Assembly: GCF_036388275.1 (NCBI RefSeq)
Contig: NZ_DASVSF010000083.1
Coordinates: 23,874 to 87,873, forward strand
Reading direction: 5' to 3'
DNA: 64,000 nt
Origin: Longimicrobium sp.
GTDB lineage: Bacteria > Gemmatimonadota > Gemmatimonadetes > Longimicrobiales > Longimicrobiaceae
The notes beneath the pieces were generated by a model that was not told the DNA's origin, did no database searches, and saw nothing but the letters and a program-made list of their open reading frames with translations. The position numbers and the translations under genes were made by a program. Below, in pieces: positions 1-7,974 of the stretch; the stretch's first letter is position 1, and every line of letters begins with the position of its first letter.

Positions 1-117
1 AGCGCGGAGGGTGAGGCGGACCGCGTGGATGCGGGTCTTGTCAGCGGGGGACGCGCTCGGCAGGTTGGATGGCTGACCGCGTCTTGATCCGAGCCACCCT
101 CACCGCCCGATCCGTCG

Positions 118-630
118 ATGACCGATACCGCATCCGCCCCGTCGCTGAAGCAGCTCGCGCTGGGCGACCTGGACCACGAGCTGGAGACCACGCGCCGCGT
201 GCTGGAGCGCGTGCCCGAGCAGCACCTGGACTGGAAGCCGCACGCGAAGTCGTTCAGCCTGGGGCAGCTGGCCACGCACCTTACCCAGATGCCGTTCTGG
301 GTTACGACCACAATCAGGCAGAACGAGCTGGATGTGGCCGGGGCCCCGCGCACCGAGCCGCCCGCGACGACCGCGGAGATCATGCGCCGCTTCGACGACA
401 ACGCGGCCGAGGCGCGCCAGGCGCTGCAGAACGCAGACGAGTCCACGTTCGGCGATCGCTGGACGCTGCGCGCCGGCGACCATGTGATCCTGTCGATGCC
501 CCGGCTGGCGGTGCTGCGCAGCTTCTGCCTCAGCCACATGATCCACCACCGCGGGCAGCTGAGCGTGTACCTGCGCCTGCTGGACGTGCCGGTGCCCTCC
601 ATCTACGGCCCCACCGCCGACGAGCAGTAG
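118..630 (+). CDS. DinB family protein
   Basis: A 170-aa protein of the DinB/YfiT four-helix-bundle superfamily. Members are usually metal-binding and act as thiol-dependent transferases or stress proteins; the substrate cannot be told here. The three expected metal ligands are visible: H54 in the segment LATHL after helix 2, then H140 and H144 in SHMIHHRGQL near the C-terminus. The length is normal for the family and there is no signal peptide, so it should be cytoplasmic. It stands 24 nt before a small lipoprotein gene on the same strand and could be co-transcribed with it. The 117 bases before it show no gene. Confidence 0.85.
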   Translation: MTDTASAPSLKQLALGDLDHELETTRRVLERVPEQHLDWKPHAKSFSLGQLATHLTQMPFWVTTTIRQNELDVAGAPRTEPPATTAEIMRRFDDNAAEARQALQNADESTFGDRWTLRAGDHVILSMPRLAVLRSFCLSHMIHHRGQLSVYLRLLDVPVPSIYGPTADEQ

Positions 631-654
631 GACAGGCGCACTGCACTACCGAAG

Positions 655-1077
655 ATGATGAAGACGATCCGCGTGGCCGCGCTGGTGCTCGCGGCAGCCC
701 TCGCCGGTTGCAACGGTGACCCAGCCGGGCCGAAGGGAATGTCGGCCGCGGGTCGTTACGCACTGCAGAGCGTGGACGGCGCAAGCCTGCCTGCGCCCTG
801 GATGGAGCAGGGGCCCACGTACAAGGTCGAAGTCGCCGGGGCGGAAATGGCGATCCAGCGTGACAGCTCGTACACGTACACGATCGACTTTCGTGAGACC
901 GACGGAGCCAGCGTGACCACGGAGCGCTACGAAGAGGCAGGCACCGTGATCCAACGAGCCGACACGGTGGTGTTTACGGCTACGGGCCCGTTGACCGGCA
1001 CGTTCCGAGGAGTCGTTTCCGCCAACCAGATGACCGTCGTGGATCTCGGATCCACCTGGGTGTACCGGAAACAATGA
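655..1077 (+). CDS. Small predicted lipoprotein
   Basis: A 140-aa secreted protein of unknown function. The N-terminus has a basic start (MMKTIR), a hydrophobic stretch and the lipobox LAGC with Cys near residue 20, so it is predicted to be cleaved by signal peptidase II and anchored in a membrane. The mature part is beta-rich and ends in an apparent repeat-free domain (GRYALQSVDG at its start) like many small lipoproteins of this type of genome. Two adjacent ATG codons (655 and 658) could start it. A strong hairpin follows at 1138. No family recognised. Confidence 0.7.
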   Translation: MMKTIRVAALVLAAALAGCNGDPAGPKGMSAAGRYALQSVDGASLPAPWMEQGPTYKVEVAGAEMAIQRDSSYTYTIDFRETDGASVTTERYEEAGTVIQRADTVVFTATGPLTGTFRGVVSANQMTVVDLGSTWVYRKQ

Positions 1078-1137
1078 CGACGGCGCCGGATTCCCCGCAT
1101 GGACCGGGGGGGCCGGAGCGTAGGTGCATGAATACGA

Positions 1138-1168
1138 AAGCCGCGCGGCGAAACTGGCTGCGCGGCTT
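1138..1168 (+). terminator. Hairpin terminator after the lipoprotein gene
   Basis: Perfect 9-bp stem AAGCCGCGC / GCGCGGCTT with a 13-nt loop, 60 nt after the lipoprotein stop. The tail is only weakly T-rich (TTCTCGTT). Confidence 0.6.
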
Positions 1169-1264
1169 CTCGTTGGAAATCCATGGATCGCCATGCTTGT
1201 ATCACGCGCGACTCGAGCTCTCCATTCCGCCGCGCATCCCACTCACCCGCACCCCGGGCATTTC

Positions 1265-1717
1265 ATGGTCGACGAATTCCGGAAGTTCATCACCCGCGGC
1301 AACGTGCTGGACCTGGCCGTCGGGATCGTCATCGGCGCCGCGTTCACGGGCGTGGTGCAGTCGTTCGTGAACGACGTGCTGATGCCGCCCATCGGCTTGG
1401 TGCTCGGCGGCGTCGACTTCTCGGAGCTGTACCTGCACCTGGGCCGCGGCGCGTTCCCGACCCGCGCGGCGGCGGTGGAAGCCGGCGCGCCGATCATCAG
1501 CTACGGCCTGTTCATCAACAACGTGATCGCGTTCTTGATCACCGCCTTCGCCGTATTCCTGATCATCAAGGCCTACCAGCGCACCCGCCCGCCCGAAGCG
1601 CCGCCCGCCGCCGCCGAGAAGCAGTGCCCGTTCTGCTACTCCAGCATTCATTTAGCTGCCATCCGTTGCCCGCATTGCACGTCGGACGTGTCGGGGCTCC
1701 CATCCCAGCAAGCATGA
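1265..1717 (+). CDS. mscL: Large-conductance mechanosensitive channel MscL with C-terminal zinc ribbon
   Basis: A 150-aa MscL, the homopentameric inner-membrane valve that opens under hypo-osmotic tension. The start is set at 1265 because the family always begins with the amphipathic segment seen here (MVDEFRKFITRGNVLDLAVG); longer upstream starts lack homology. TM1 follows (residues about 15-45, with the VIGAAF pore motif), and TM2 covers about 80-105. What is unusual is the tail: instead of the normal charged helix it ends in a zinc ribbon with C121, C124, C135 and C138 (CPFC...CPHC). Such tails occur in some bacterial MscL proteins; the role is unknown. The gene is flanked downstream by the accessory island. 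Confidence 0.95.
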   Translation: MVDEFRKFITRGNVLDLAVGIVIGAAFTGVVQSFVNDVLMPPIGLVLGGVDFSELYLHLGRGAFPTRAAAVEAGAPIISYGLFINNVIAFLITAFAVFLIIKAYQRTRPPEAPPAAAEKQCPFCYSSIHLAAIRCPHCTSDVSGLPSQQA

Positions 1718-1749
1718 TTTAATCGTCCAGATTTCTTGACGGCGGCTCT

Positions 1750-1766
1750 GGAGCGCGCCGCGCTCC
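1750..1766. terminator. Small hairpin after mscL
   Basis: GGAGCGC-GCC-GCGCTCC, a perfect 7-bp stem 33 nt past the mscL stop, followed by GTTGG. It could end mscL transcription; the tail is weak. Confidence 0.4.
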
Positions 1767-1826
1767 GTTGGATGCTCAGTCTCAAGGCAACAATCCGGAG
1801 ATTTTGGTCCGGCGTGAATCTGCGGT

Positions 1827-1842
1827 GATAACTACTGATTAT
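1827..1842 (+). promoter_or_regulatory. 16-bp element shared with the glycosyltransferase gene (copy 1)
   Basis: GATAACTACTGATTAT lies 20 nt before the STAND gene. The identical 16-mer occurs on the opposite strand at 7664-7679, three bases before the best ATG of the glycosyltransferase gene. This copy extends to a dyad GATAA-N7-TTATC. An exact 16-bp match in GC-rich DNA is not expected by chance. It may be an operator or promoter of both genes, or the two ends of a 5.85-kb inserted module. Confidence 0.6.
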
Positions 1843-1862
1843 CCGCTATATGGCGCCGCTCC

Positions 1863-4800
1863 GTGGCCTCCACTTCCGACAATACAATAATGTCTTCGCC
1901 CGCCGATCCGCCCCCTGATGCTAGCGCCCTGCGCATGTGGGGGTGGCAGGAGTTCGAGCGCTTTGCCGTCGACGTGCTAAGCCGCTGCTACGCTGCTTCG
2001 GGAATCACCATTGAGCCCACAGCATTTCAGCACGATGGCGGACGCGATGGCGAAGGGATTTACATTTTCCAGTCGGGCTACACGGAGAACGGCGACGATC
2101 TTAATCTAGTGCTCCGCATCTGGGTGGAGGTCAAGCACACAGGCCGCGGCAGCATCAACATGAACCGTGTGGGCGGCCACGTCATCCTCGCCAGTAACCA
2201 GCAGGTAAACAAGCTAGTCCTCGTTACGAACACCCGCTTTGCTGAGCGGGTGATTCGCGAGATGCGAACGTTCTGCTTCAACAACCGGCTCTCCTGCGCC
2301 TTCGTGGACGGGCGCCGCTTGCTGCGGCTTACGACGCTTCCGCTGAACAGCACTGCCCACCTGCCTGCCACGGCGGTCACGACGCCCGTCCGAGCCCCTG
2401 GTTCGGCTCTGGCGCCGGGGGCGGTCCGCCGCCGACCGGCGGTTTCGCTGCGTCTTTCCGCGGACCTCTTCACGACGGATGCCGAACTCAATGCGGCCGT
2501 GGTGAAGCTTGAGCCCGGCGAACCGCTCTTCATCATTGCCGATTATGATGCGGGGGACCCCCCCCTTCGGACCGGTGAGCACTGCGGAATTCTCTCGTCT
2601 CCCCCGTACGCCGGACGGCTCAGCATCTACTCCACTACGTGCCTTCCACCGCTGTTGGCCAACGAGCGGTGCCGCACCGTGTACGTGGCGTACCCGGAGC
2701 CTGGGGCAAGCCTGGACGCGTGTGATTTCAAAGTGGGCGTGCGCGGCGGGCGGCGGAAGGTCACCTTGGACTGTACCGGGTCCGCCTTGGTGGGAGAGCA
2801 GGTGCTCTTCCCCACTGACCTGACCTCGCAGCGGCTGCGGACGGCGGCGGTCTGCGACCAGGTGGACCAGTGGCTGCAACACGGCGGGATCGGGCTGGTG
2901 GGTATCCGCGGCGCAGCCGGGACAGGAAAGTCGCACCTTATTCAACGGCTGCGGCGGCGGTGGCTGACGGCAGGGCCTCTGGAGATCACCGTCCGGGGAG
3001 GGGTTTTCCGGGACGCGTCCGGCATCTTTAGGCGGGTTACGAGGGCGGCGCTCTCCCTCCCTTCCTTTGAACCAGCCGATGCTGCGGGCGCGCTGGTGCG
3101 CCAACTCCTGGTAAAAGGGGGGTTGCACGAACGCGCGGCTGACCGGATGGCCGGGCTGCTGCTGGCGATTTGGGAGGGGGGCACATCGGGAACGGTTCCC
3201 CAAGACTTGGCCGAGACGCTCATGGCTGTGCTGTCGTTCGCCTCGACGCACCGGCCGGTGGTGCTTGTGGTGGAGGACCTGCACGAGTTGCAACCTTCGG
3301 GGCTGCAACTGCTCCTAGGCGCGCTGCAACTCCTCCGCCACGGCTCGCGAGGGCGAGTGCTCTTCGTGGCGACCTCCCGGCCGCTGATCGAATCAGGCGG
3401 GCTGAGCGCGCATGAGCCGCTCTCCGACCCACTTCAGTCCGTGTTTGAATTCTTGGGCAGTGGACTGGTGGATCTACCCGCGCCAGGTGCCGCGGACGCG
3501 CGGGCGCTCCTGCGTGCAACGGTTGACGGGCTGGACGCGCCGCTCGCTGATCTAATTATCGGGCAGGTGGGGTCCACGCCCTTCGCGCTGAAGGAAGCAG
3601 TCATCTTCTTGGAGCAGAAGGGGTGGATCCAGCGGGTCCGCCCCGGCGAAGGAGCGGTATTCGCGATTGAAAACTTGGACGCGTTCCGCAGGCGCATCAG
3701 CACCCAAGCATTAACGGGTGCCACCCGGAACCGGCTGGCACTCCTGATCACCAAGCTTCAGGTCGGCTATCCCGCGCTGGACAACTTTCTCGGCGCGGGT
3801 GCCGTGTGGGGGCGAACCTTCCCGTTGAAAGCCGCCGCAATGGCTAGCGGTGGCGACGAAGGGTTCTTGGACGTGCAGCTAGAGCGGGAGCTCTTCCGCT
3901 GGGAGATCCTTCGCACCGCGTGGGAGGAGGGCGAGGTTGTTGGTGAGTTCGCCCACGATCTGATCCGCACGGCACTCCTCGACAGGGTCGACACGCCACA
4001 GTTAGAGCGGCTTTCGCGCGGGCTGCTGCATGCGGAAGGCGGGCGGCTGCCGCCGGTTTCGCGCGCTAGGCTCGCCTACTGCGCAGGTGATGCGACCGCG
4101 TGCGAACGGATGGCTGGCGAGGCGGCGGAGCGCGCGACGGAGGAGGGCCAGCACTGGGATGCGCTTCAGGCGCGGCTGCTAGAGTTGGCCGTGGTGGACC
4201 CCGACCGCTTCGGCGACCTTGCCGGGAGCGAAGACCTGTTCGGGCTGGTGGCTATCGACGAGGGCATGCGCCATCTGCCGCGCACCCTCGCCGCGTCCTA
4301 CCGCCCCGATCGGATGCACCGCGCCTTCGCCTTGATCCTGGAGTGCATGGCGCGGCTGGCACGTATCGGCGTGGGGCGCCAGCACGGGTTCGAGCCGCTC
4401 TTCACCGAGGGGACCATGCTGGCGCGGCACTTGGGCGACGAATTGGGCCGGGCACGGCTAGAGTACTTCCAAGGGTTCTCCGACTTGGAGCGGGACGACT
4501 TCACTTCGGCCGCGCGCCACCACGAGGAGGCCGAGGCCCGGTACGCGCGGGCAAACGAGGACGGACCAGAGCGTTTGGAGAACCTGTTCCGGCTCTTCCT
4601 CTGCGCGCGCCAGAGCGGCGACCTTAGCCGGGCAAACGAGATCCTGGACTACGTGGAGCGCACGCGCGGCAGCCGCCTGACCCCCGCCGAGTCCGCACGC
4701 CTGCTGGACTACCGTGGCTATGCCCTCCTTTACGTGGATCCGCCTAGCGCGATGCCGTTCTGGCGCGATGCGCATCGCATATCGTTGGGCGCCGCGGGGA

Positions 4801-5417
4801 GGGACACCCCCGTCAAGTACCTCATTAGCTGCGGCTATCTGGCCTTGCTCCTGGACGATCTGCCGCAGGCGGAGGCGGACTTAGAGCGGTGCGAGGCCGA
4901 ACTCGCGACGGTCAGCCGGGAGGTGCTCCGCGTGCGACTTCACCTCAACCGGGGGCTCCTTCACCTCCTCCACGGCCGTTTGGCTGATGCTCGGTTAAGC
5001 CTGGAGGAGGGGGCGCGGCTGGGGGTGAAGTACGGGACCTTCCGGCGCTTGTGGCGGGTGGACGCGAATTTGTCGACGCTTTTTGAGGCGCTCGGCGAGC
5101 CGGATCGCGTCCTGTCCTACGACCGTAGGAGCCTACAGGGCGTACGTGTACGCGCTGAGCAGGAGCGTGGGTTTGGCGCGAAGGCGCCCTGGCTTGCTCA
5201 GCGGCACGTGCTCCCCGCGATAAACGTTGCACTGCGCGCGCGGGAGGGCTCACTTGAGCATGAGGAGCTGCTCTCCATCCTCCCGGCCGAGGCGAGGGTA
5301 GAGGTGGAGCGTCTGGCGTGCGCAGCAGCCGATCGGGGCCACGATCCGCTTCCAGGCAAGCTCGAGTATCACTTCAAGCAGGTCCGTACCCGTCTCCGTG
5401 CGCTGGTGACCGAGTAA
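1863..5417 (+). CDS. Mrr-like nuclease / STAND NTPase / TPR protein (Avs-like defence candidate)
   Basis: A 1184-aa multidomain protein. Residues about 28-155 form an Mrr-type PD-(D/E)XK nuclease domain: GGRDGEG at 59-65 with D62, then VEVK at 88-91 with E89 and K91. A beta-rich linker (190-315) precedes a STAND ATPase with Walker A GAAGTGKS (349-356), Walker B VVLVVEDLHE (465-474) and VLFVATSR (498-505). The last 400 residues are helical, TPR-like repeats. This order (nuclease, STAND ATPase, sensor repeats) is that of antiviral Avs proteins, which recognise a phage protein through the repeats, oligomerise and cut DNA. The defence role is inferred from architecture and the nearby integrase. 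The GTG at 1863 is used; ATG 1890 is possible. Its 3' end overlaps the convergent glycosyltransferase gene by 44 bp. Confidence 0.85.
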   Translation: MASTSDNTIMSSPADPPPDASALRMWGWQEFERFAVDVLSRCYAASGITIEPTAFQHDGGRDGEGIYIFQSGYTENGDDLNLVLRIWVEVKHTGRGSINMNRVGGHVILASNQQVNKLVLVTNTRFAERVIREMRTFCFNNRLSCAFVDGRRLLRLTTLPLNSTAHLPATAVTTPVRAPGSALAPGAVRRRPAVSLRLSADLFTTDAELNAAVVKLEPGEPLFIIADYDAGDPPLRTGEHCGILSSPPYAGRLSIYSTTCLPPLLANERCRTVYVAYPEPGASLDACDFKVGVRGGRRKVTLDCTGSALVGEQVLFPTDLTSQRLRTAAVCDQVDQWLQHGGIGLVGIRGAAGTGKSHLIQRLRRRWLTAGPLEITVRGGVFRDASGIFRRVTRAALSLPSFEPADAAGALVRQLLVKGGLHERAADRMAGLLLAIWEGGTSGTVPQDLAETLMAVLSFASTHRPVVLVVEDLHELQPSGLQLLLGALQLLRHGSRGRVLFVATSRPLIESGGLSAHEPLSDPLQSVFEFLGSGLVDLPAPGAADARALLRATVDGLDAPLADLIIGQVGSTPFALKEAVIFLEQKGWIQRVRPGEGAVFAIENLDAFRRRISTQALTGATRNRLALLITKLQVGYPALDNFLGAGAVWGRTFPLKAAAMASGGDEGFLDVQLERELFRWEILRTAWEEGEVVGEFAHDLIRTALLDRVDTPQLERLSRGLLHAEGGRLPPVSRARLAYCAGDATACERMAGEAAERATEEGQHWDALQARLLELAVVDPDRFGDLAGSEDLFGLVAIDEGMRHLPRTLAASYRPDRMHRAFALILECMARLARIGVGRQHGFEPLFTEGTMLARHLGDELGRARLEYFQGFSDLERDDFTSAARHHEEAEARYARANEDGPERLENLFRLFLCARQSGDLSRANEILDYVERTRGSRLTPAESARLLDYRGYALLYVDPPSAMPFWRDAHRISLGAAGRDTPVKYLISCGYLALLLDDLPQAEADLERCEAELATVSREVLRVRLHLNRGLLHLLHGRLADARLSLEEGARLGVKYGTFRRLWRVDANLSTLFEALGEPDRVLSYDRRSLQGVRVRAEQERGFGAKAPWLAQRHVLPAINVALRAREGSLEHEELLSILPAEARVEVERLACAAADRGHDPLPGKLEYHFKQVRTRLRALVTE

Positions 5418-7065
5418 GCCCGCTGCGGAACACCGCCTCCGGCCATCCCGCGAGGTACCGGGCGTAGTCGCCGACCCGCTCGGCATCTCCCTTCACCGTC
5501 CGGTCCAGCAGGTGGTGGAGGATGAACACCAGCAGCCAGGTCGCGGCGAGCACGAAATCGCGCTGTTCGGGCATGAGCCTGCGGAGGTGGACCAAGGCGA
5601 ACGGCAGGCTCTGTTCGAAGAGCCTGCCGTCGCTGTACAGCCAGTGGATCAGGTCCATCGGCCCCACCGCGAACATGGCCGTGTCCAAGTCGCAGGTGAC
5701 AAGCCGCGACGGTCCCTGCAGCACGTGCATAGGCTTCAAGCTTCCGTGGCAAAGCTCCGGCCGCGCTACAATAAAGGGACAAGCATGAAGAAAGGTTTCG
5801 ACAACCCCCTCCACGCGGGCGGCGACGTCGGTCGGCAGCGCCCACGTGCGGCGCCGAACGTGGAAGGCGATCCGCATCAGTTCCGCTTGGGGATGTGTCC
5901 TTTGGAACCGCGCGATCCCCCCAGTGAGCGGCGCGTTAACTTGGGCCGAGGCGTTATCCAGCGTGCCTAGGGCAGCCTCGCTGCCTTGATGTGCGAGGAT
6001 GCGGAGCGCGTCCAAGTAGCGGCCGATTGCGGATGGCTCCGCCACCCCCGCGCCGAATACGCTGAACTCCCTCATCAGCGCCATCCCGGTCGCGAGCGTT
6101 ACGTCACAGGCGGGCTTACACCACTGGGTCACCAGCAATCCGCGCTTGTTGCAGGACGCCACCAGCCGCGGTGCAAGGCCGGACGCGTCTAGGATCCGGT
6201 ATCTCGCCACGATTTCCGCAGAGCGCGTAGGAGGATTAAGGCGAAGGGGGAGCGGAAAGATAGTAGTGAGCCGGGGCGGCCGCGCAGCAATGATCTTGGC
6301 GTGCAGCGCGTCCCCACCGACGATGAGCCTCGCACCTGTCTGGCTCCGCCCTGAGCTGTTGCTGAAGCACTCGATCCGCCTGCCGAGCAGGGCCTCGAAC
6401 GCGGGAACCGCCTCCTCCACGGCGAATCCACGCCACTGCTCTACTGGCGGCGCGGACAGCTGGTCCCCCGGGTCCGTCCCGCGGGTCACCACCTCGTATA
6501 GGCGGTCGTATACGAGAGAGGCGTCAAACCGCCGACGGATCCAGACCTCTCCGTTTTCACCCTGCCAAGCTGCCTTCTGCGGGCTACGCAGGAACCCCGT
6601 CAACGCGTTTGCGAGCGCTTGAGGCGAGTCGACCGGGACAAGCTCGCCCGTAAGTCCAGGCACCACCGTGTCCTGAAAGCCGCCAGTGCGGGTTGCGATC
6701 ACCGGGCATCCGCACGCCATCGCCTCGACGGCCACCAGCCCAAACGGTTCGTAAAGGGAAGGCATCACCAGCACCCGCCCACGCGAGTAGATCTCGGCCA
6801 GCGAGTCTCCTTCCACGTGTCCCCAAGCTACACAACGCCCCGCGCGCTGGAGGCGCCGCATTCCTGGATGCCAAGCGGCGAACTGGCGCAGGAACGCGCG
6901 TTCCTGCTCATTTCCCCCAATCAGCCACACGATGTATGCGGGCAGGTCTGGGAGCGCCTCCAGCAGGAGGAGTGCGTCAGCCAGCGTCGTTAGGCCCTTC
7001 GCTGAAACGATCGGACGCCCGGCGAACAAGATGATCGGCGCTTCGAGGTCTTCTGCCATAGACAT
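5374..7065 (-). CDS. C-terminal part of frameshifted glycosyltransferase (GT4) with degenerate kinase-like domain
   Basis: A 563-aa reading frame that continues the protein begun at 7660. Residues 10-195 are the nucleotide-sugar half of a GT-B family 4 glycosyltransferase: IILFAGRP, then EPFGLVAVE (the EX7E motif, E106 and E114) and GCPVIATRTGG. Residues about 215-545 resemble an aminoglycoside phosphotransferase/choline-kinase fold, but the catalytic loop reads CHGSLKPMHVL, with Ser at 442 where Asp is required and His where Asn is expected. The later D459-L-D461 is kept. It is therefore probably a pseudokinase or a substrate-binding module. The frame is +1 relative to the N-terminal part, and the two overlap over 6977-7065. 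Either an indel, a sequencing error or programmed frameshifting could explain this. Confidence 0.7.
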   Translation of the reverse strand: MSMAEDLEAPIILFAGRPIVSAKGLTTLADALLLLEALPDLPAYIVWLIGGNEQERAFLRQFAAWHPGMRRLQRAGRCVAWGHVEGDSLAEIYSRGRVLVMPSLYEPFGLVAVEAMACGCPVIATRTGGFQDTVVPGLTGELVPVDSPQALANALTGFLRSPQKAAWQGENGEVWIRRRFDASLVYDRLYEVVTRGTDPGDQLSAPPVEQWRGFAVEEAVPAFEALLGRRIECFSNSSGRSQTGARLIVGGDALHAKIIAARPPRLTTIFPLPLRLNPPTRSAEIVARYRILDASGLAPRLVASCNKRGLLVTQWCKPACDVTLATGMALMREFSVFGAGVAEPSAIGRYLDALRILAHQGSEAALGTLDNASAQVNAPLTGGIARFQRTHPQAELMRIAFHVRRRTWALPTDVAARVEGVVETFLHACPFIVARPELCHGSLKPMHVLQGPSRLVTCDLDTAMFAVGPMDLIHWLYSDGRLFEQSLPFALVHLRRLMPEQRDFVLAATWLLVFILHHLLDRTVKGDAERVGDYARYLAGWPEAVFRSGLTRSPAHGDGYGPA

Positions 7066-7660
7066 TCAGGTCCACTCCGGGCGGAATGCAGAAAATCTTC
7101 TCGGGGTTCACCGCGGGGTACAGGCTCAGTAGGTCCTGCCTCTCGCGCGTGGAACCGGTAATGACGTAACGTGCATGCGCGAACACGTTGTCCTCGCAGG
7201 CCAGCCAAAAATCGCTGATCTTGTCCTTGGATTCGCCGCTTGCCCGCTTTGCTCTCCCCAAGGTCAGGACATAATGGGTGTGGCTGATTGAAGGTGGGCA
7301 GAGCCGCGCGGCCACCTCTCCTGAGAGCCAGTTGTAGGAGACCAGACAGTCGAAAGACCCCGGAGTAAGGTCGATAGTCGCCCCGACCGCCTCAGTCATC
7401 TCATCCAGCAGACCGGCGCAAGCGTAGTACGGCATGCGCTCGGGAGGTCCGACCGGAATGCGATGAATTCGGCACCGTGCACCGAGTTGCTCGAACGTTG
7501 CCTTGTCCGTAGAGTTGCGGCGGCAGACGTAAGTGATGGTCGCGCCGCGTCGGACGAAATGACGTCCCATGTCGAACATAACCCTATGGGAGCCGCCATG
7601 CCGCCCGTGCCCGGGCGGATCGAAGGGATCGTCCGTCAGGCAAAGCACACAAATCTGCAT
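6977..7660 (-). CDS. N-terminal part of frameshifted glycosyltransferase (GT4)
   Basis: A 227-aa frame carrying the acceptor half of a GT-B glycosyltransferase: MQICVLCLTDDP start, glycine loop GRHGGSHRV, then FDMGRHFVRRGATITYV, and the interdomain segment CIPPGVDLNVYG. In the family this segment runs directly into the IILFAGRP strand, which here lies in the next frame (see 5374-7065), so the two are one broken gene. The ATG at 7660 is preferred over 7732 because homology begins there. The 16-bp element shared with the STAND gene ends three bases upstream of it. The residues between 7660 and 7732 would then be leader. Likely role: sugar transfer onto a cell-surface or small-molecule acceptor; the acceptor is unknown. 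Confidence 0.7.
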   Translation of the reverse strand: MQICVLCLTDDPFDPPGHGRHGGSHRVMFDMGRHFVRRGATITYVCRRNSTDKATFEQLGARCRIHRIPVGPPERMPYYACAGLLDEMTEAVGATIDLTPGSFDCLVSYNWLSGEVAARLCPPSISHTHYVLTLGRAKRASGESKDKISDFWLACEDNVFAHARYVITGSTRERQDLLSLYPAVNPEKIFCIPPGVDLNVYGRRPRSADHLVRRASDRFSEGPNDAG

Positions 7661-7663
7661 CGA

Positions 7664-7679
7664 ATAATCAGTAGTTATC
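7664..7679 (-). promoter_or_regulatory. 16-bp element shared with the STAND gene (copy 2)
   Basis: On the minus strand this reads GATAACTACTGATTAT, identical to 1827-1842 but inverted. It is followed after TCG by the ATG at 7660. The dyad is broken here (TTATT instead of TTATC at its end). Confidence 0.6.
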
Positions 7680-7974
7680 GAACAGAGCACCCGGAGCATG
7701 TAGAGGACGTTCTCAGAGGGAGAATCTAACATGCTGCCAGCCAGAAAGCCACAGATGTGTCAATCCCTGTCCGCAGAGCAGTTGCGGTTCCGAGCCATTG
7801 TGTCACAAGGTTGGGCATTCTCTTTGTAGTGAGGTACGTTAAGCACCTAGTCGTGTGCGGCTAGTCTGGTAGGCTGCGTGTCCCGTCTATACCAGTGCCC
7901 GCGACCACCTGGGCCCCGCGCGCGTAGGCGCTGCTATTCTGTCCCAGGGTAACTCCAAGATTGGTGTCTTCTCG
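7680..7974. other. Intergenic region between the glycosyltransferase and DUF4105 genes
   Basis: A divergent, AT-richer gap. A possible promoter for the rightward gene is TTGGGC-N18-TACGTT at 7811-7840, leaving a leader of about 130 nt. A 32-codon frame from 7730 has no supporting features. Nothing else is recognised. Confidence 0.35.

Noticed and set aside
1850..1918. A 22-codon frame starting with ATG 1850, just after the shared 16-bp element
   Set aside because: Overlaps the STAND gene in another frame, has no ribosome-binding site and no recognisable sequence; reported only as a possible leader start.
7730..7828. A 32-codon frame between the glycosyltransferase and DUF4105 genes
   Set aside because: Short, no Shine-Dalgarno, unremarkable composition.
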